This document shows, piece by piece, positions 27,301 through 35,274 of a DNA stretch of 64,000 nt; position 1 is the first letter of the stretch; every line of letters begins with the position of its first letter. The position numbers and the translations under genes were made by a program. This DNA comes from Granulicella cerasi (GTDB lineage: Bacteria; Acidobacteriota; Terriglobia; Terriglobales; Acidobacteriaceae), in the NCBI RefSeq assembly GCF_025685575.1, contig NZ_JAGSYD010000004.1, positions 62,001-126,000 of the forward strand, read 5' to 3'. A model generated the notes under the pieces. The model did not search any database, had not been told where the DNA came from, and saw only the letters and a list, made by a program, of their open reading frames with translations.

Positions 27301-27586
27301 CTGCGCGGAAGTAAACCTTGATGAGGCTGACGCCGGGGAGCGAGCGAGACTCCATGTGATCGATGCCGCTGGCGAGCGTGAACTGACGTTCGAGGTGATA
27401 AGTGATGTTGGTTTCAATCTGCGCGGGCGGCATACCCGAGTAGAAGGTCGCCACCGCCACCACCGGCATATTCACGGCGGGAAACATGTCGACCGGCATG
27501 TCGGATGCGCTGACTGTGCCCAGGATCATCATGACCAGGCACAGGACCACGATCATATAGGGGTTTCGTATGGAGAATCCCGACAT
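24398..27586 (-). CDS. RND-family efflux transporter, inner-membrane subunit (AcrB/MdtC-like)
   Basis: A 1,062-residue proton-driven RND pump. The N-terminal membrane helix (NPYMIVVLCLVMMILGTVS) is followed by periplasmic porter domains and two six-helix bundles. LGGLALALSRLIDNSVVVLE in TM4 is the position of the coupling Asp residues. Here the usual paired Asp (GLLVDDAIVV in many HAE pumps) reads LSRLIDNSV, with a single Asp. MGVVMLAGIALSNSILIVEF marks the second half. AGGAAAG precedes the ATG. It works with the adaptor and TolC genes upstream. The sequence is closer to multidrug HAE-1 than to heavy-metal HME pumps, but the substrate cannot be assigned. Confidence 0.93.
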   Translation of the reverse strand: MSGFSIRNPYMIVVLCLVMMILGTVSASDMPVDMFPAVNMPVVAVATFYSGMPPAQIETNITYHLERQFTLASGIDHMESRSLPGVSLIKVYFRAGTDADADAATISSLAMSDLRDMPPGTYPPIILKQDAASIPVNLVTLSGSGLDESKLKDLGQNFVRNQLASVEGASVPQPFGGKWRQIMLYADPYKLEAHQLSPMDVVRSVNEANVILPAGDVEIGRNDYDLYTNSMLGGVKDIGQVPIKMVGQSPVRIGDVAVAQDSFSRQFNVVRVNGQRAVYLPIFKAGADANTISVVNGVRATLKKLYDVPASLKTEVVFDQSRFVKTAIETLLHEGGVGLFLTCLMILIFLGSMRATIAVFFSIPLSLLATFFVLKLTGSSINSMVLGGLALALSRLIDNSVVVLENIFRHLEGGEPPVVAAEKGGKEVALPVLAGTLTTVVVFFPVTMLYGVSRFLFSALALAVVISLFASYFVALTVVPLFCANFIKSPHGDVVHESAEGEYAVAAAADSKQQSFGARFNAAFTRGFDKMLHRYDSLVNKVLEAPKLVLGVFAAVFLLSLCLFPLLGLSFFPRTDAGQFVINFKAPSGTKLTATEAEAAKIEGIVRGIVSKHDLALTVSNLGVDPGFSALFTQNAAMHTGFTQVALSEDHKVSSYTYIDEVKKALAQQMPELQTFFSSGSLVDGVLNMGAPAPIDIRVAGNDMTGDYNTAQKIAAQVRKIDGVADVYIPQDIDYPSLRISVDRTRADELGLTEKEIVSNIITALTSNQMIAPSIWIDPKSGNNYFLTVQYKEGQIKSLEDLKAIPLHGANIKSPTRLDMVANIEQFKAPTELDHTQIRRFVDIYVRPQNEALNRITTEINKIVASAHPPQGTDVTLTGSVNSMNQSFKSFAIGLTLSVLLLFLILVAQFRSFIDPFIILLALPPGITGVIVTLLLWGTTLNVMSLMGVVMLAGIALSNSILIVEFAHHLLKEGMSVREAITTSCRVRLRPILMTSLATLIGLLPMALKLGEGSEAYAPLAQALIGGLTVSVILTVFLVPAGFFLVYKDKNFAEHDAEPHHA

Positions 27587-27616
27587 CTTTCCTCGCTCTT
27601 TCTACTCGAAACAGGT

Positions 27617-28834
27617 TTAGCTGTGGCTCGCGTCGCTCTCGTAGGTGGCAGCACGCGGCTGCACAGCTTCGCCTTCGGAGAGTCCGGTGTGACGTCCGGT
27701 GATGACCTGATCGCCCGACTGCAGGCCGGAGGTAATTTCGAGCAGCGTGGGCGTTTGCAGCCCGGTCTTCACAGGCACGACGTGAACGATGCCGTTGCGC
27801 ACAACGTACGCTTGCTCCACGCTTGTTCCCACTCCGTCGATAGCGTCCACGGGCACGCTAAGAACATGAGGACGATCCGCAAGGTGCAGGTGGACCGTGG
27901 CGTACATGCCGGGAAGCAAGCTGCCGTTCGCGTTGGGAACATCAATCTGCGTATCCATCGTTCGCGTGTCCATCTGCACAGAGCCCGCGAAGCGCGCGAT
28001 TTTGCCGCTGAGTGTGCGTGGCGGATTGTTGACGCTCACGTCGACGGATTGTCCGTCCTTGATCTCTGCCGCATCGGTGACGGGAACAGGCAACGAGAGA
28101 CGGAGGACGTTGTACTGCGCGAGGCGTACGACGGGCATCGCTTGTGTCTGCGAAGAGATTCCAGCCTGGATCATGGAACCGGTGTTGGCATAACGCTTCG
28201 TAACGATCCCATCGAAAGGTGCGCGAATGGTGGCGTACTGCATCATGGCAGAGGCTCGCGCATACTCGGAATCCGCTGCAGACTTGGACTCCTGCGCGGC
28301 CTGAAGACTGGACTTTGCGCTGGCAAGTTGCGCCACGGCTTCCGCGTCGCGTGCTTGAGCGACATCGACATCCTGCCGCGGCACGAGGCCTTTGTTCTTC
28401 GTCGCAACTTCGTTGATGCGCTGGAAGGAGAGATGTGCGATGTTGGCCGACGCCACTGCGCGCTGCACTCCAGCCTGTGCGGTGACGATGTTCGCCTGCG
28501 CTGCAGCGACCCCTGCCTTGGCCTTCTGCATCTCGTCCTGAATTTCGGGGACTTCGAGCACCGCGAGCACATCACCCTTGCGAACGTGGGTACCGATGTC
28601 CACGCGAATCTCGCGCACGTAGCCAGCGACCTTCGCCATCACGTCGACGTCTTGAAACGGAGCGAACTCTGCGGAGAGCACGACGTTGTTCTGCAGGGTT
28701 GCAGGGCTGACGGTTGCAACCGGTACTGTCGGCACCTCTGCAGGCGGTGGAGGCGCAGATTTGCAGGAGGTGAGTATGCTGGCGCATGAGGCGGTGATCA
28801 AACCGAGTGCCAGCGCGCGTCCTTGGGTGGCCAT
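27617..28834 (-). CDS. RND efflux periplasmic adaptor (membrane-fusion protein), lipoprotein
   Basis: About 405 residues from ATG 28834. A lipoprotein signal (GLITASCASILTSC, probable lipid Cys 24) is followed by Pro-rich SAPPPPAEVPTVPV. The lipoyl-like half-motif AKVAGYVREIRVDIGTHVRK is followed by a coiled-coil hairpin rich in Ala/Gln (about 95-170). The second lipoyl half is TIRAPFDGIVTKRYANTGS, and beta-barrel and membrane-proximal domains follow. The open frame extends 84 codons upstream across the TolC gene end, but that part has no coding character. It bridges the RND pump and TolC. It lies 14 bases after tolC and 30 bases before the pump gene. Confidence 0.9.
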   Translation of the reverse strand: MATQGRALALGLITASCASILTSCKSAPPPPAEVPTVPVATVSPATLQNNVVLSAEFAPFQDVDVMAKVAGYVREIRVDIGTHVRKGDVLAVLEVPEIQDEMQKAKAGVAAAQANIVTAQAGVQRAVASANIAHLSFQRINEVATKNKGLVPRQDVDVAQARDAEAVAQLASAKSSLQAAQESKSAADSEYARASAMMQYATIRAPFDGIVTKRYANTGSMIQAGISSQTQAMPVVRLAQYNVLRLSLPVPVTDAAEIKDGQSVDVSVNNPPRTLSGKIARFAGSVQMDTRTMDTQIDVPNANGSLLPGMYATVHLHLADRPHVLSVPVDAIDGVGTSVEQAYVVRNGIVHVVPVKTGLQTPTLLEITSGLQSGDQVITGRHTGLSEGEAVQPRAATYESDASHS

Positions 28835-28848
28835 GCCTTGAGGTCCTT

Positions 28849-30138
28849 TCAATTCAGAAGTCCAGCCGCGAAGTCGAGTTCCGCGCGACGTGAGAGGTAG
28901 GTGTAATTCGCGTCTGCGGCTGAGATCTCTGCAGAGGTCTCGTTGACCTGTGCTTCGTTCAGTTCCACGATGCTGCCGAGGCCTGCGTCGTATCTGGCCT
29001 GTGCGAGTCGCAACGCTTCCTTCGTTTGCGCAACGAGGTGTGCGGTAACGGCGAGACTCTGGAAGGCTTCGTTGGCGCGCTGCCAACTGCTGCGCACCTG
29101 CTCGGTCACCTCCAGGTGCAACTCACGCACATCGTTGGAGCGGGCGTTCGCTTCAGATTGCGCCGCCGTGCGACGTGCAGCGTATAAGCCGCCGTTGAAG
29201 ATCGGAATGTTGAGGTTGAAACCCGCGGCGGCGTAGCTGTCCTGCAGCGTGTGATCGTGATACGGGACCTGACCGCCCGCCGCGCCGATGCTCAGTGTCG
29301 GATAGCTCAGCCGCTTCTCGGCTTTCGCGAACTGTTGCGCTGCGTGTTGTTGTGCTTCTGCAGCACTGAGGTCTGCGCGCTGGGTCTGCGCGTTTGCCTG
29401 CAGGCCATCCGGATCCGGTGGTAGAGCCTCCGGTGCGGACGGATCTGTAAGTGGCGCGCTGATCGTTTGCGAAGCTCCCATAGCCGTGGTTAGGTGTGCG
29501 CGCTGCTGCGCCACAACGCTCTGTGCCTTGACGACTGCAAGATCGGCCTCGCTCGCAAGCACCTCTGCGAAGTTGACGTCGACAGTAGACCGCAACTCGT
29601 TTTCGGCGAGCGCGTTCAACTGCTTCGCGACGAGATGACGGTTCGATTGCGCCGCCTGAGCAGCTCGCAACACGGCCTCTGCGCCGAGCACTTCGAAGTA
29701 CGCGTCACGAACATTCAGACGAACCTGGGCTTTGGTGAGCGTAGCGAGCGAGTTCTGTGCCTGCGCGTTAGAGCGGCTGCTACCCACGAGAGCGCTGGTT
29801 CGACCGAAGTCCGTGACAAGCTGGCTCAACTGGCCACCGTACGCGAAGCGGTCGGAGATCGCCGATGTAGTCAACGCTCCCGCGGCGGTGGAGGTGGCCG
29901 TGTCAGCGACTCGGACTCCCGTGGCATTGAAGGCGAGCGTGGGAAGGTAGGCCGAGCGGGCTTCGCGTACACGTGCTGCCGCCGCTAGACTGCGCTGTTG
30001 CGCTGCGAGCAGACGAGGCTGGTTCGTGAGCGCGATGGCCTCTGCTTGAGGCAGGGTGAGTGGCGTTGTCGATTGCGCAATCAGGCAAGGCGTCGTGAGT
30101 AGCGTGCAGGCGAGTGCGAGAGTTCGTAACGATGCCAT
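28849..30138 (-). CDS. TolC-family outer-membrane efflux protein
   Basis: A 429-residue outer-membrane factor. The signal peptide (LRTLALACTLLTTPCLIAQ) is followed by two OEP repeats. The first starts TLPQAEAIALTNQPRLLAAQ and the second ends ARYDAGLGSIVELNEAQVNE, the characteristic repeat-end motif before the last helices. Long Ala/Gln-rich helices form the periplasmic tunnel. Its ATG overlaps the stop of the DUF190 gene by one base (TAATG), which implies translational coupling. It is part of the tripartite exporter with the next two genes. Confidence 0.9.
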   Translation of the reverse strand: MASLRTLALACTLLTTPCLIAQSTTPLTLPQAEAIALTNQPRLLAAQQRSLAAAARVREARSAYLPTLAFNATGVRVADTATSTAAGALTTSAISDRFAYGGQLSQLVTDFGRTSALVGSSRSNAQAQNSLATLTKAQVRLNVRDAYFEVLGAEAVLRAAQAAQSNRHLVAKQLNALAENELRSTVDVNFAEVLASEADLAVVKAQSVVAQQRAHLTTAMGASQTISAPLTDPSAPEALPPDPDGLQANAQTQRADLSAAEAQQHAAQQFAKAEKRLSYPTLSIGAAGGQVPYHDHTLQDSYAAAGFNLNIPIFNGGLYAARRTAAQSEANARSNDVRELHLEVTEQVRSSWQRANEAFQSLAVTAHLVAQTKEALRLAQARYDAGLGSIVELNEAQVNETSAEISAADANYTYLSRRAELDFAAGLLN

Positions 30139-30497
30139 TAGGAGATGACCTTCTCCTCTTGTTTGGCGCTCTTGAGCACTTCCGTGGGATGCGCCTCGAT
30201 CAGTCCATCGGTCACCATCTCCTGCAGAATTGGCAGGATGGATTGCGTCTTCTCCATTGTCTCGATGAAGCAGATCATGACGGGGAGATGTAGGCCTTCA
30301 ACATCTCCTTCGTCTGATTTGTGCAAGCGTCCGTGAGAGCCGAAGCCAGCGTACGGATGGAGCACTGTCGCGCCACCCACGCCGACGCCCTTCTCGCGGA
30401 GGAAAGACAGGATCTCGTCGCGAAGAAAGCCACGCTTTGAGCTCGTGTCCTGATTCAGATAGATGGTGACCTTCATCGCAGGTCCGATGGGCAGCAT
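30138..30497 (-). CDS. DUF190 (PII-like) protein
   Basis: A 119-residue cytosolic protein of the DUF190/COG1993 family, which adopts a PII-like ferredoxin fold. Visible features are MKVTIYLNQDTSSKRGFLRD, the Gly-rich GVGVGGATVLHPYAGFGSHG loop and LPVMICFIETMEKTQSILP. Homologues are often beside crcB fluoride channels or transporters and are thought to act as small regulators. The ATG at 30497 has GGAG six bases upstream. The ATG seven codons later is a possible alternative. Its coupling to tolC suggests a role in controlling or sensing for the exporter, which is inferred from position. Confidence 0.85.
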   Translation of the reverse strand: MLPIGPAMKVTIYLNQDTSSKRGFLRDEILSFLREKGVGVGGATVLHPYAGFGSHGRLHKSDEGDVEGLHLPVMICFIETMEKTQSILPILQEMVTDGLIEAHPTEVLKSAKQEEKVIS

Positions 30498-30517
30498 GTA
30501 TATCTCCGTGAAGTGAC

Positions 30518-31291
30518 TTATTTGCTGGAGTCTGTCGGCAGAGACTCGAGGAGAGCTATGCTGTGCTTCCAGATCTCAGGCGTGCCGTGAGTAGAGGCCA
30601 GCGCGATGTGCGTGGCGTCAGGGGCCGTCAACGAGACACCGCCGAAGCCATAGAGGCCACACGCAGAGGCCGAGAACTGCGACACTGGCTGCTCGGTATC
30701 TCCGGCAGAGCAGGTAATGGAGCCACGACTGTTGGAGAGAAGGTGCGCGTAGGCGCCATCTTTTTTGTGGTAGCCAACGACGTCGCCGTTGCGATCGCGA
30801 ATCTCATCTTGAGACGGCACAACTTGATCGCCACCGATCTGCGTGCGCGTTCCTAGCGAGTCCATGTCCGAAGGCGGCGGATCGTAGGAGTGCGTGCTCG
30901 TAACAGGGTCCGCCATCGCGCGAAGCGTTACGTGCAGCGGGATCGTCTGGCCCTGAGCTGTGAGCGAATCGAATTGGATAGCAAGAAGACCGGAAGCCTG
31001 CTTTGCGTAGGGCGTCTTGTCGTAGACGAACGCCTTCGCGGCAAGTACATGACCGCTGACGATGGAGCCTGCAGGAATAACTCGACCATCGGACAGCCGG
31101 ACCGCCTGTGTCGTTCGCGCAACTACACTATCGCCCGGCTGAGAATGAGCTGCGCTTACCGTTCTGGTGAAGGTGATGGGCAAGGTCGCGTGGGCGGGAA
31201 GCTGTGCCGCAGTGCCCGTCATTGCGTGGCCTTGTGCCGAGGGCGCGCTCGCTGCCACCAACACCAGCGGAAGAATACGAAGAAAAGCCAT
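30518..31291 (-). CDS. Exported hypothetical protein leading the RND operon
   Basis: About 257 residues from ATG 31291 with a strong AGGAGG upstream. It has a signal peptide (FLRILPLVLVAASAPSAQGHA). The mature part contains a beta-rich region with GDSVVARTTQAVRLSDGRVI and PAGSIVSGHVLAAK, a pattern seen in acidobacterial exported proteins of unknown function, possibly an SH3-like or barrel fold. Two Cys (SITCSAGD and SASACGLYG) could form a disulfide. It is the first gene after the divergent promoter with three CCTTACA repeats, so it is probably induced with the exporter. Its biochemical role is not known. Confidence 0.7.
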   Translation of the reverse strand: MAFLRILPLVLVAASAPSAQGHAMTGTAAQLPAHATLPITFTRTVSAAHSQPGDSVVARTTQAVRLSDGRVIPAGSIVSGHVLAAKAFVYDKTPYAKQASGLLAIQFDSLTAQGQTIPLHVTLRAMADPVTSTHSYDPPPSDMDSLGTRTQIGGDQVVPSQDEIRDRNGDVVGYHKKDGAYAHLLSNSRGSITCSAGDTEQPVSQFSASACGLYGFGGVSLTAPDATHIALASTHGTPEIWKHSIALLESLPTDSSK

Positions 31292-31336
31292 GGCACTTTC
31301 TCCTCCTGTCATAGGGAGCAGTGAACCATCATCCGG

Positions 31337-31369
31337 CCTTACAAAATCCTTACATTTTCCTTACAAATG
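31337..31369. repeat. Three in-phase 11-bp repeats, probable response-regulator binding array
   Basis: CCTTACAAAAT, CCTTACATTTT and CCTTACAAATG follow one another with no gap, so the CCTTACA core recurs every 11 bases on the same helix face. The array lies between the divergent export operon (start 31291) and the response regulator (start 31428). OmpR-family regulators commonly bind such head-to-tail repeats. Confidence 0.7.
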
Positions 31370-31427
31370 TGGCCGTCGCCATGGAACGGCAGCGCCGAAT
31401 GCCTATCATCTTGAGAGGAGATATCGC

Positions 31428-32135
31428 GTGCTCAACGCATCCCAGCGGTCACACATTCTCGTGGTGGAGGACGACAGCAAGCTCGCTTCGGCCCTCGTTG
31501 CGGGGATTGAATCCGACGGGCATCAGGTGACCTGGGCTTCGTCTGCCGAGGAAGGCTTTTACCAGCTTCATCAGCAAAAGACCGACCTGCTCGTGCTCGA
31601 TGTCACCTTGCCGCGCAGAGATGGTTTCGATCTTCTGCGTCAGATTCGCGAGGACAGGATAGACGTCCGCGTCCTTATGCTCACCTCGCACAACAGCGTC
31701 GAAGATCGTGTGCATGGTTTGCGCACCGGCGCCGATGACTATCTCGGGAAGCCGTTTTCATTTCCGGAGCTTCTGGCGCGCATTGATGCGTTGCTGCGGC
31801 GCATTCTGCCGCAAGCGACTTCCGAAAGCGTCACGGTCGGCGATCTCAGCTTGAACACGAAGACGCGCGCGGCCTCGCGTGCCGGGAAGACGATCGAACT
31901 CTCGGCGAGAGAGTTCGACTTGCTGCTCTATCTCGCAGAGAACGGTGGACGCACGGTTTCGCGCGAGATGCTCGCCAGAGATGTGTGGAAAGAGAGTTCT
32001 CGATACACGCCACTGGATAATGTGATCGATGTGCAGATCAATCGGCTTCGCAAGAAGGTAGACGACTCGTTTTCTGTGAAGCTCATCCATACGGTGCGCG
32101 GTCTTGGCTTTAGTTTGCGGGAGCCTGAAGGATGA
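31428..32135 (+). CDS. OmpR-family response regulator
   Basis: About 235 residues from GTG 31428, preceded by GAGAGGAG. The receiver domain (8-120) has the acidic pair VVEDD, the phospho-acceptor D58 in LLVLDVTLP, T in MLTSHN and K in YLGKPF. A winged-helix DNA-binding domain follows (about 135-232: ELSAREFDLLLYLAENGG and DVQINRLRKKVDDSF). It resembles CusR/CopR/QseB-type regulators. It overlaps its kinase gene by four bases (ATGA). A divergent six-gene RND operon shares its promoter, so it is the likely regulator of that exporter and of itself. Confidence 0.93.
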   Translation: MLNASQRSHILVVEDDSKLASALVAGIESDGHQVTWASSAEEGFYQLHQQKTDLLVLDVTLPRRDGFDLLRQIREDRIDVRVLMLTSHNSVEDRVHGLRTGADDYLGKPFSFPELLARIDALLRRILPQATSESVTVGDLSLNTKTRAASRAGKTIELSAREFDLLLYLAENGGRTVSREMLARDVWKESSRYTPLDNVIDVQINRLRKKVDDSFSVKLIHTVRGLGFSLREPEG

Positions 32136-33553
32136 ACTGGTGCCTCGTAAAGCAAATTCGTAGTCGCCTCACTGTCTGGTACATCGCGGTACTCGCGATG
32201 ATCCTTGCGGTGTATGTGGTGCTCGTCTTTGCGTTTCAGTACAGGTTCATTCGCAACCAGATCTTTCATGATGAAGTGCAGGACCTCGTCACCGTCGAAG
32301 GCCTGCTGTACTTCGACGACGCTGGCGCGCTCAAGCTGCAGCAGGATTACTTCAGCCATCCACAATCGCATCTGCTGATCGATCGCCTGATGGAGGTGCA
32401 CGATCTTTCCGGCGTTGTGCTGTACCGTACACCGAACCTTGCGGGCGAGTCGCTCGGTGGGCCTTCGCTGCCGAATGAAGGCGATGATCGCTTCGATCAA
32501 CGAGTCGTACGATTGTCCGATGGCACGCATGTCTCGCTCGTGAGCCACCTGCACACGATGCAGGGCCGCGTCGTTTTGATTCGGCTGGGATACAGCCTTG
32601 CTCCGTTCCGAATGCGGATGACGCAGTTTCTCGAGATACTGCTCATCGCGATCCCCATAGCGCTGGTCTTTGCGGGATTCGCGGGATACCAGATCGCGCG
32701 GCAGGCCCTCAAGCCGCTCGAGGAGATGGCGTCTACGGCCAAGCAGATCACCGCGCGTAACTTGAATGAACGCTTGCTCATTGAGAATCCTGACGACGAG
32801 CTAGGCCACATGGCGGCGGTCTTCAATGATCTGCTGGACCGTCTCGAGCAGGCATTTCAGCAACTCCACAGCTTTACGGGCGACGCTGCGCATGAACTCC
32901 GTGCGCCAATGGCGGCGATCCGCGCTGTCGGTGAGATTGCGCTACGTGAGCAGGAGACGGGCGAGCGCGATAAGGACGCGCTCGCGAGCATTCTCGAAGA
33001 GACGGCGCGTCTGGAGGACACGATCGAGGGCCTGCTCCTGCTCGCGAGAGCGGAGGCGGCGAGGTCGATCGGTCCCGACAACTACTCGCTGGTCGAGGTG
33101 CTGGGCGAGGTTACAGAAGTGCTTGGAGTGCTTGCGGAAGAGCGCCGCATCCGGCTCAGTTCGAACATTCATGCTGCCAGTGGCATCGTTCTCAGCGGCG
33201 ACCGTGGCTTGATCCGAAGCGCTGTGATGAACGTGGTGCACAACGCGATCAAGTTCTCTCCGAATGACTCCACGATCACGTTCACACATTCCGTTGCGGA
33301 GGGTCAGGTACAGCTGACCGTGCAGGACCAGGGGCCGGGGATTGAGCGTTCTGAGCTGGAATCGATCTTCGGCCGGTTTTACACGAGCCCGGCAGGGCAG
33401 ACTGCGCCAAACAGCGGGGCCGGGTTGGGTCTCTCGATCGCGCAGCTGGTGATCCAGCGCTCTGGCGGCGAGATCTTTTTTGATCCAGACGTGTCCGTCG
33501 GCGCCTGTTGCGTCATCCGCTTGCCGGTGCACCGTGTGGTTTCGGGGCAGTGA
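32132..33553 (+). CDS. Sensor histidine kinase partnered with the upstream response regulator
   Basis: A 473-residue membrane kinase. TM1 is about 14-35 (WYIAVLAMILAVYVVLVFAF), with a periplasmic sensor region to about 160 and TM2 at about 165-190 (EILLIAIPIALVFAGFAGYQ). A HAMP domain (ARQALKPLEEMASTAKQITA) follows. The HisKA phospho-acceptor His is in AAHELRAPMAAIR, and the ATPase has an N-box VVHNAIKFSPN, a DQGPGIE G1 box and a GAGLGLSIAQ G2 box. The layout matches CusS/CopS-type kinases. The periplasmic domain has no clear ligand motif, so the signal is unknown. ATGA coupling to the response regulator supports a dedicated pair. Confidence 0.93.
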   Translation: MNWCLVKQIRSRLTVWYIAVLAMILAVYVVLVFAFQYRFIRNQIFHDEVQDLVTVEGLLYFDDAGALKLQQDYFSHPQSHLLIDRLMEVHDLSGVVLYRTPNLAGESLGGPSLPNEGDDRFDQRVVRLSDGTHVSLVSHLHTMQGRVVLIRLGYSLAPFRMRMTQFLEILLIAIPIALVFAGFAGYQIARQALKPLEEMASTAKQITARNLNERLLIENPDDELGHMAAVFNDLLDRLEQAFQQLHSFTGDAAHELRAPMAAIRAVGEIALREQETGERDKDALASILEETARLEDTIEGLLLLARAEAARSIGPDNYSLVEVLGEVTEVLGVLAEERRIRLSSNIHAASGIVLSGDRGLIRSAVMNVVHNAIKFSPNDSTITFTHSVAEGQVQLTVQDQGPGIERSELESIFGRFYTSPAGQTAPNSGAGLGLSIAQLVIQRSGGEIFFDPDVSVGACCVIRLPVHRVVSGQ

Positions 33554-33629
33554 GTTGCCTCAGCTGCCGAAACACGGCGTGTGCGAAGTACAGCAGAAAG
33601 CCTGGCCGACGCGGTAAAATAGCCTTGTC

Positions 33630-33842
33630 ATGGGCTTTCCAAAGCGTATCTGCGTCGTCTGCGAAGAAGAGTTTGAACTGCGTCCGAACCACGCCGGATA
33701 TGCGAATCGTTGCGTTCAGTGCAATGAGCCCGAGGAAGATGATCGCGGCGCGGTAGCCGGTGCGGCTTCGTTTGAAGGCAAGCGCGAAGCGGATGAAGCG
33801 CGCCGTCGCGCGATCAAGGACATGCTGTATCCAGGGCGATAG
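33630..33842 (+). CDS. Small zinc-ribbon protein
   Basis: A 70-residue protein with two CxxC pairs (CVVCEEEFELRP and RCVQCNEPEEDD) that would form a zinc ribbon, followed by a charged helical tail rich in Arg/Glu/Lys. No Shine-Dalgarno sequence is obvious before the ATG. The Cys spacing and the short distance (34 bases) to miaB support it as a real gene. An antisense open frame over the same bases lacks any such pattern. Function is unknown; small ribbon proteins of this kind often assist nucleic-acid processing. Confidence 0.65.
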   Translation: MGFPKRICVVCEEEFELRPNHAGYANRCVQCNEPEEDDRGAVAGAASFEGKREADEARRRAIKDMLYPGR

Positions 33843-33876
33843 ACGCTGAGGCGCCGCCGCGGAAGTTAGGGACACG

Positions 33877-35253
33877 ATGAAGACGTTTTACATTGAGACC
33901 TTCGGTTGTCAGATGAATGCTCACGACTCAGAAAAAGTCGTGGGCACGCTGGTGCACGAAGGCTACACGCAGGTCGTCGATGAGGCTGAGGCCGGACTGA
34001 TCTTGTACAACACCTGCTCGATCCGCGATAAGGCAGAGCAGAAGGTCTTCCATCGTTTGAACGAATACAAGCGCATGCAGGGTGAAGGCAAGAAGTTTGC
34101 CGTAATCGGCTGCGTGGCCCAGCAGGAAGGGCAGAAGATCTTCGAGCGCGCGCCTTATGTTTCGCTGGTCGCAGGCTCGGCTTCGTATCGCAATCTGCCG
34201 GACATGCTGGCACGGCTCGAAGCTGGCGAGACTCGCATCACGGGACTCGATGATCGCGAGACGGAAGAGACTTTCGACACAGACTTCACCTCGCGCTCGA
34301 ACCCGCACCGTGGGTACATCACGATCATCGAAGGATGCGATAAGTTTTGCGCGTACTGCGTGGTGCCGTACACGCGCGGCAAGGAGCGCTCGCGCACCTC
34401 GGCCTCTGTGCTCGCCGAAGCGCAGCGTATTGCAGGCCTCGGTTACACCGAGATTCAACTGCTTGGCCAGAACGTGAACAGCTATCGCGACCCGTCGGGC
34501 AAGCGGTCATTTGCGGAGCTGATGGTTGCTGTGGGTGAGATCAACGGCATCGAGCGCGTACGCTTTACGACCTCTCATCCGCGCGACTTCACGAAGGACA
34601 TCGTCGATGCGATCGACGCGACTCCGACGCTCTGCAATCACGTCCATCTGCCGGTGCAATCAGGTTCGACGAACGTACTGCGCGCGATGCAGCGCGAATA
34701 CACGCGCGAGTGGTATCTCGAGCGCATTGCATGGACACATGCAGCGAAGCGAGATATCTCGTTGACCTCGGACATCATCGTCGGTTTCCCGGGCGAGACC
34801 GATCAGGACTTCGAAGATACGATCACGCTGCTGGAGGCTGTGAAGTACGACAGCATCTTCGGTTTCAAGTATTCGCCGCGTCCGAACACGCCGGCGATCC
34901 ACATGCACGACTCGATCTCAGAAGAGGTGAAGGCGGAACGCCTGGCGATCCTCAACACGCGTCAGCGCGAGATTCAGCGCGAGCACTATGCGCGTCATCT
35001 GAATCAGGTAGATCGTGTGATGGTGGAGGGCGGACGCAACTCGCGTGGACAGGTGCTCGGTCGATCGATGCAGAACAAGACCGTGAACTTCACCTGCGAG
35101 ACTACTCCGACGGTAGGCAGCTATGTCGATGTAAAGATCACGCAGGTCTTCCCGAGTTCGCTCGTGGGAGAAGCGGTTTCGGAAGCGATCGCTCCTTCGG
35201 CCGCGCTGCTTGCACAGCAGGCTTTGAACGCGCGCGTCGTCGTCCTCAGCTAA
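33877..35253 (+). CDS. miaB: tRNA-2-methylthio-N6-dimethylallyladenosine synthase MiaB
   Basis: A 458-residue methylthiotransferase that adds a methylthio group to i6A37 of tRNAs reading UNN codons. The N-terminal UPF0004 domain holds the auxiliary-cluster Cys C11 (TFGCQMN), C47 (NTCSIR) and C79 (IGCVAQ). The radical SAM motif is C154-x3-C158-x2-C161 (EGCDKFCAYC). The C-terminal TRAM domain is about 385-450 (VMVEGGRNSRGQVLGRS). All key residues are present. AGGGA precedes the ATG. The next gene starts 21 bases downstream, so the two are probably cotranscribed. Confidence 0.96.
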   Translation: MKTFYIETFGCQMNAHDSEKVVGTLVHEGYTQVVDEAEAGLILYNTCSIRDKAEQKVFHRLNEYKRMQGEGKKFAVIGCVAQQEGQKIFERAPYVSLVAGSASYRNLPDMLARLEAGETRITGLDDRETEETFDTDFTSRSNPHRGYITIIEGCDKFCAYCVVPYTRGKERSRTSASVLAEAQRIAGLGYTEIQLLGQNVNSYRDPSGKRSFAELMVAVGEINGIERVRFTTSHPRDFTKDIVDAIDATPTLCNHVHLPVQSGSTNVLRAMQREYTREWYLERIAWTHAAKRDISLTSDIIVGFPGETDQDFEDTITLLEAVKYDSIFGFKYSPRPNTPAIHMHDSISEEVKAERLAILNTRQREIQREHYARHLNQVDRVMVEGGRNSRGQVLGRSMQNKTVNFTCETTPTVGSYVDVKITQVFPSSLVGEAVSEAIAPSAALLAQQALNARVVVLS

Positions 35254-35274
35254 ACCGCGAGGTACACTCGGTTC

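Noticed and set aside
27002-28789. 595-codon plus-strand open frame across the pump and adaptor genes
   Set aside because: Spans two real genes antisense and has low-complexity His/Arg/Asp composition.
28835-29086. N-terminal extension of the RND adaptor
   Set aside because: It overlaps the TolC gene, is Arg-rich and precedes a clear lipoprotein signal at 28834.
33513-33875. Minus-strand open frame over the small zinc-ribbon gene
   Set aside because: The plus-strand frame has two CxxC pairs and fits the spacing to miaB; the minus frame has no pattern.
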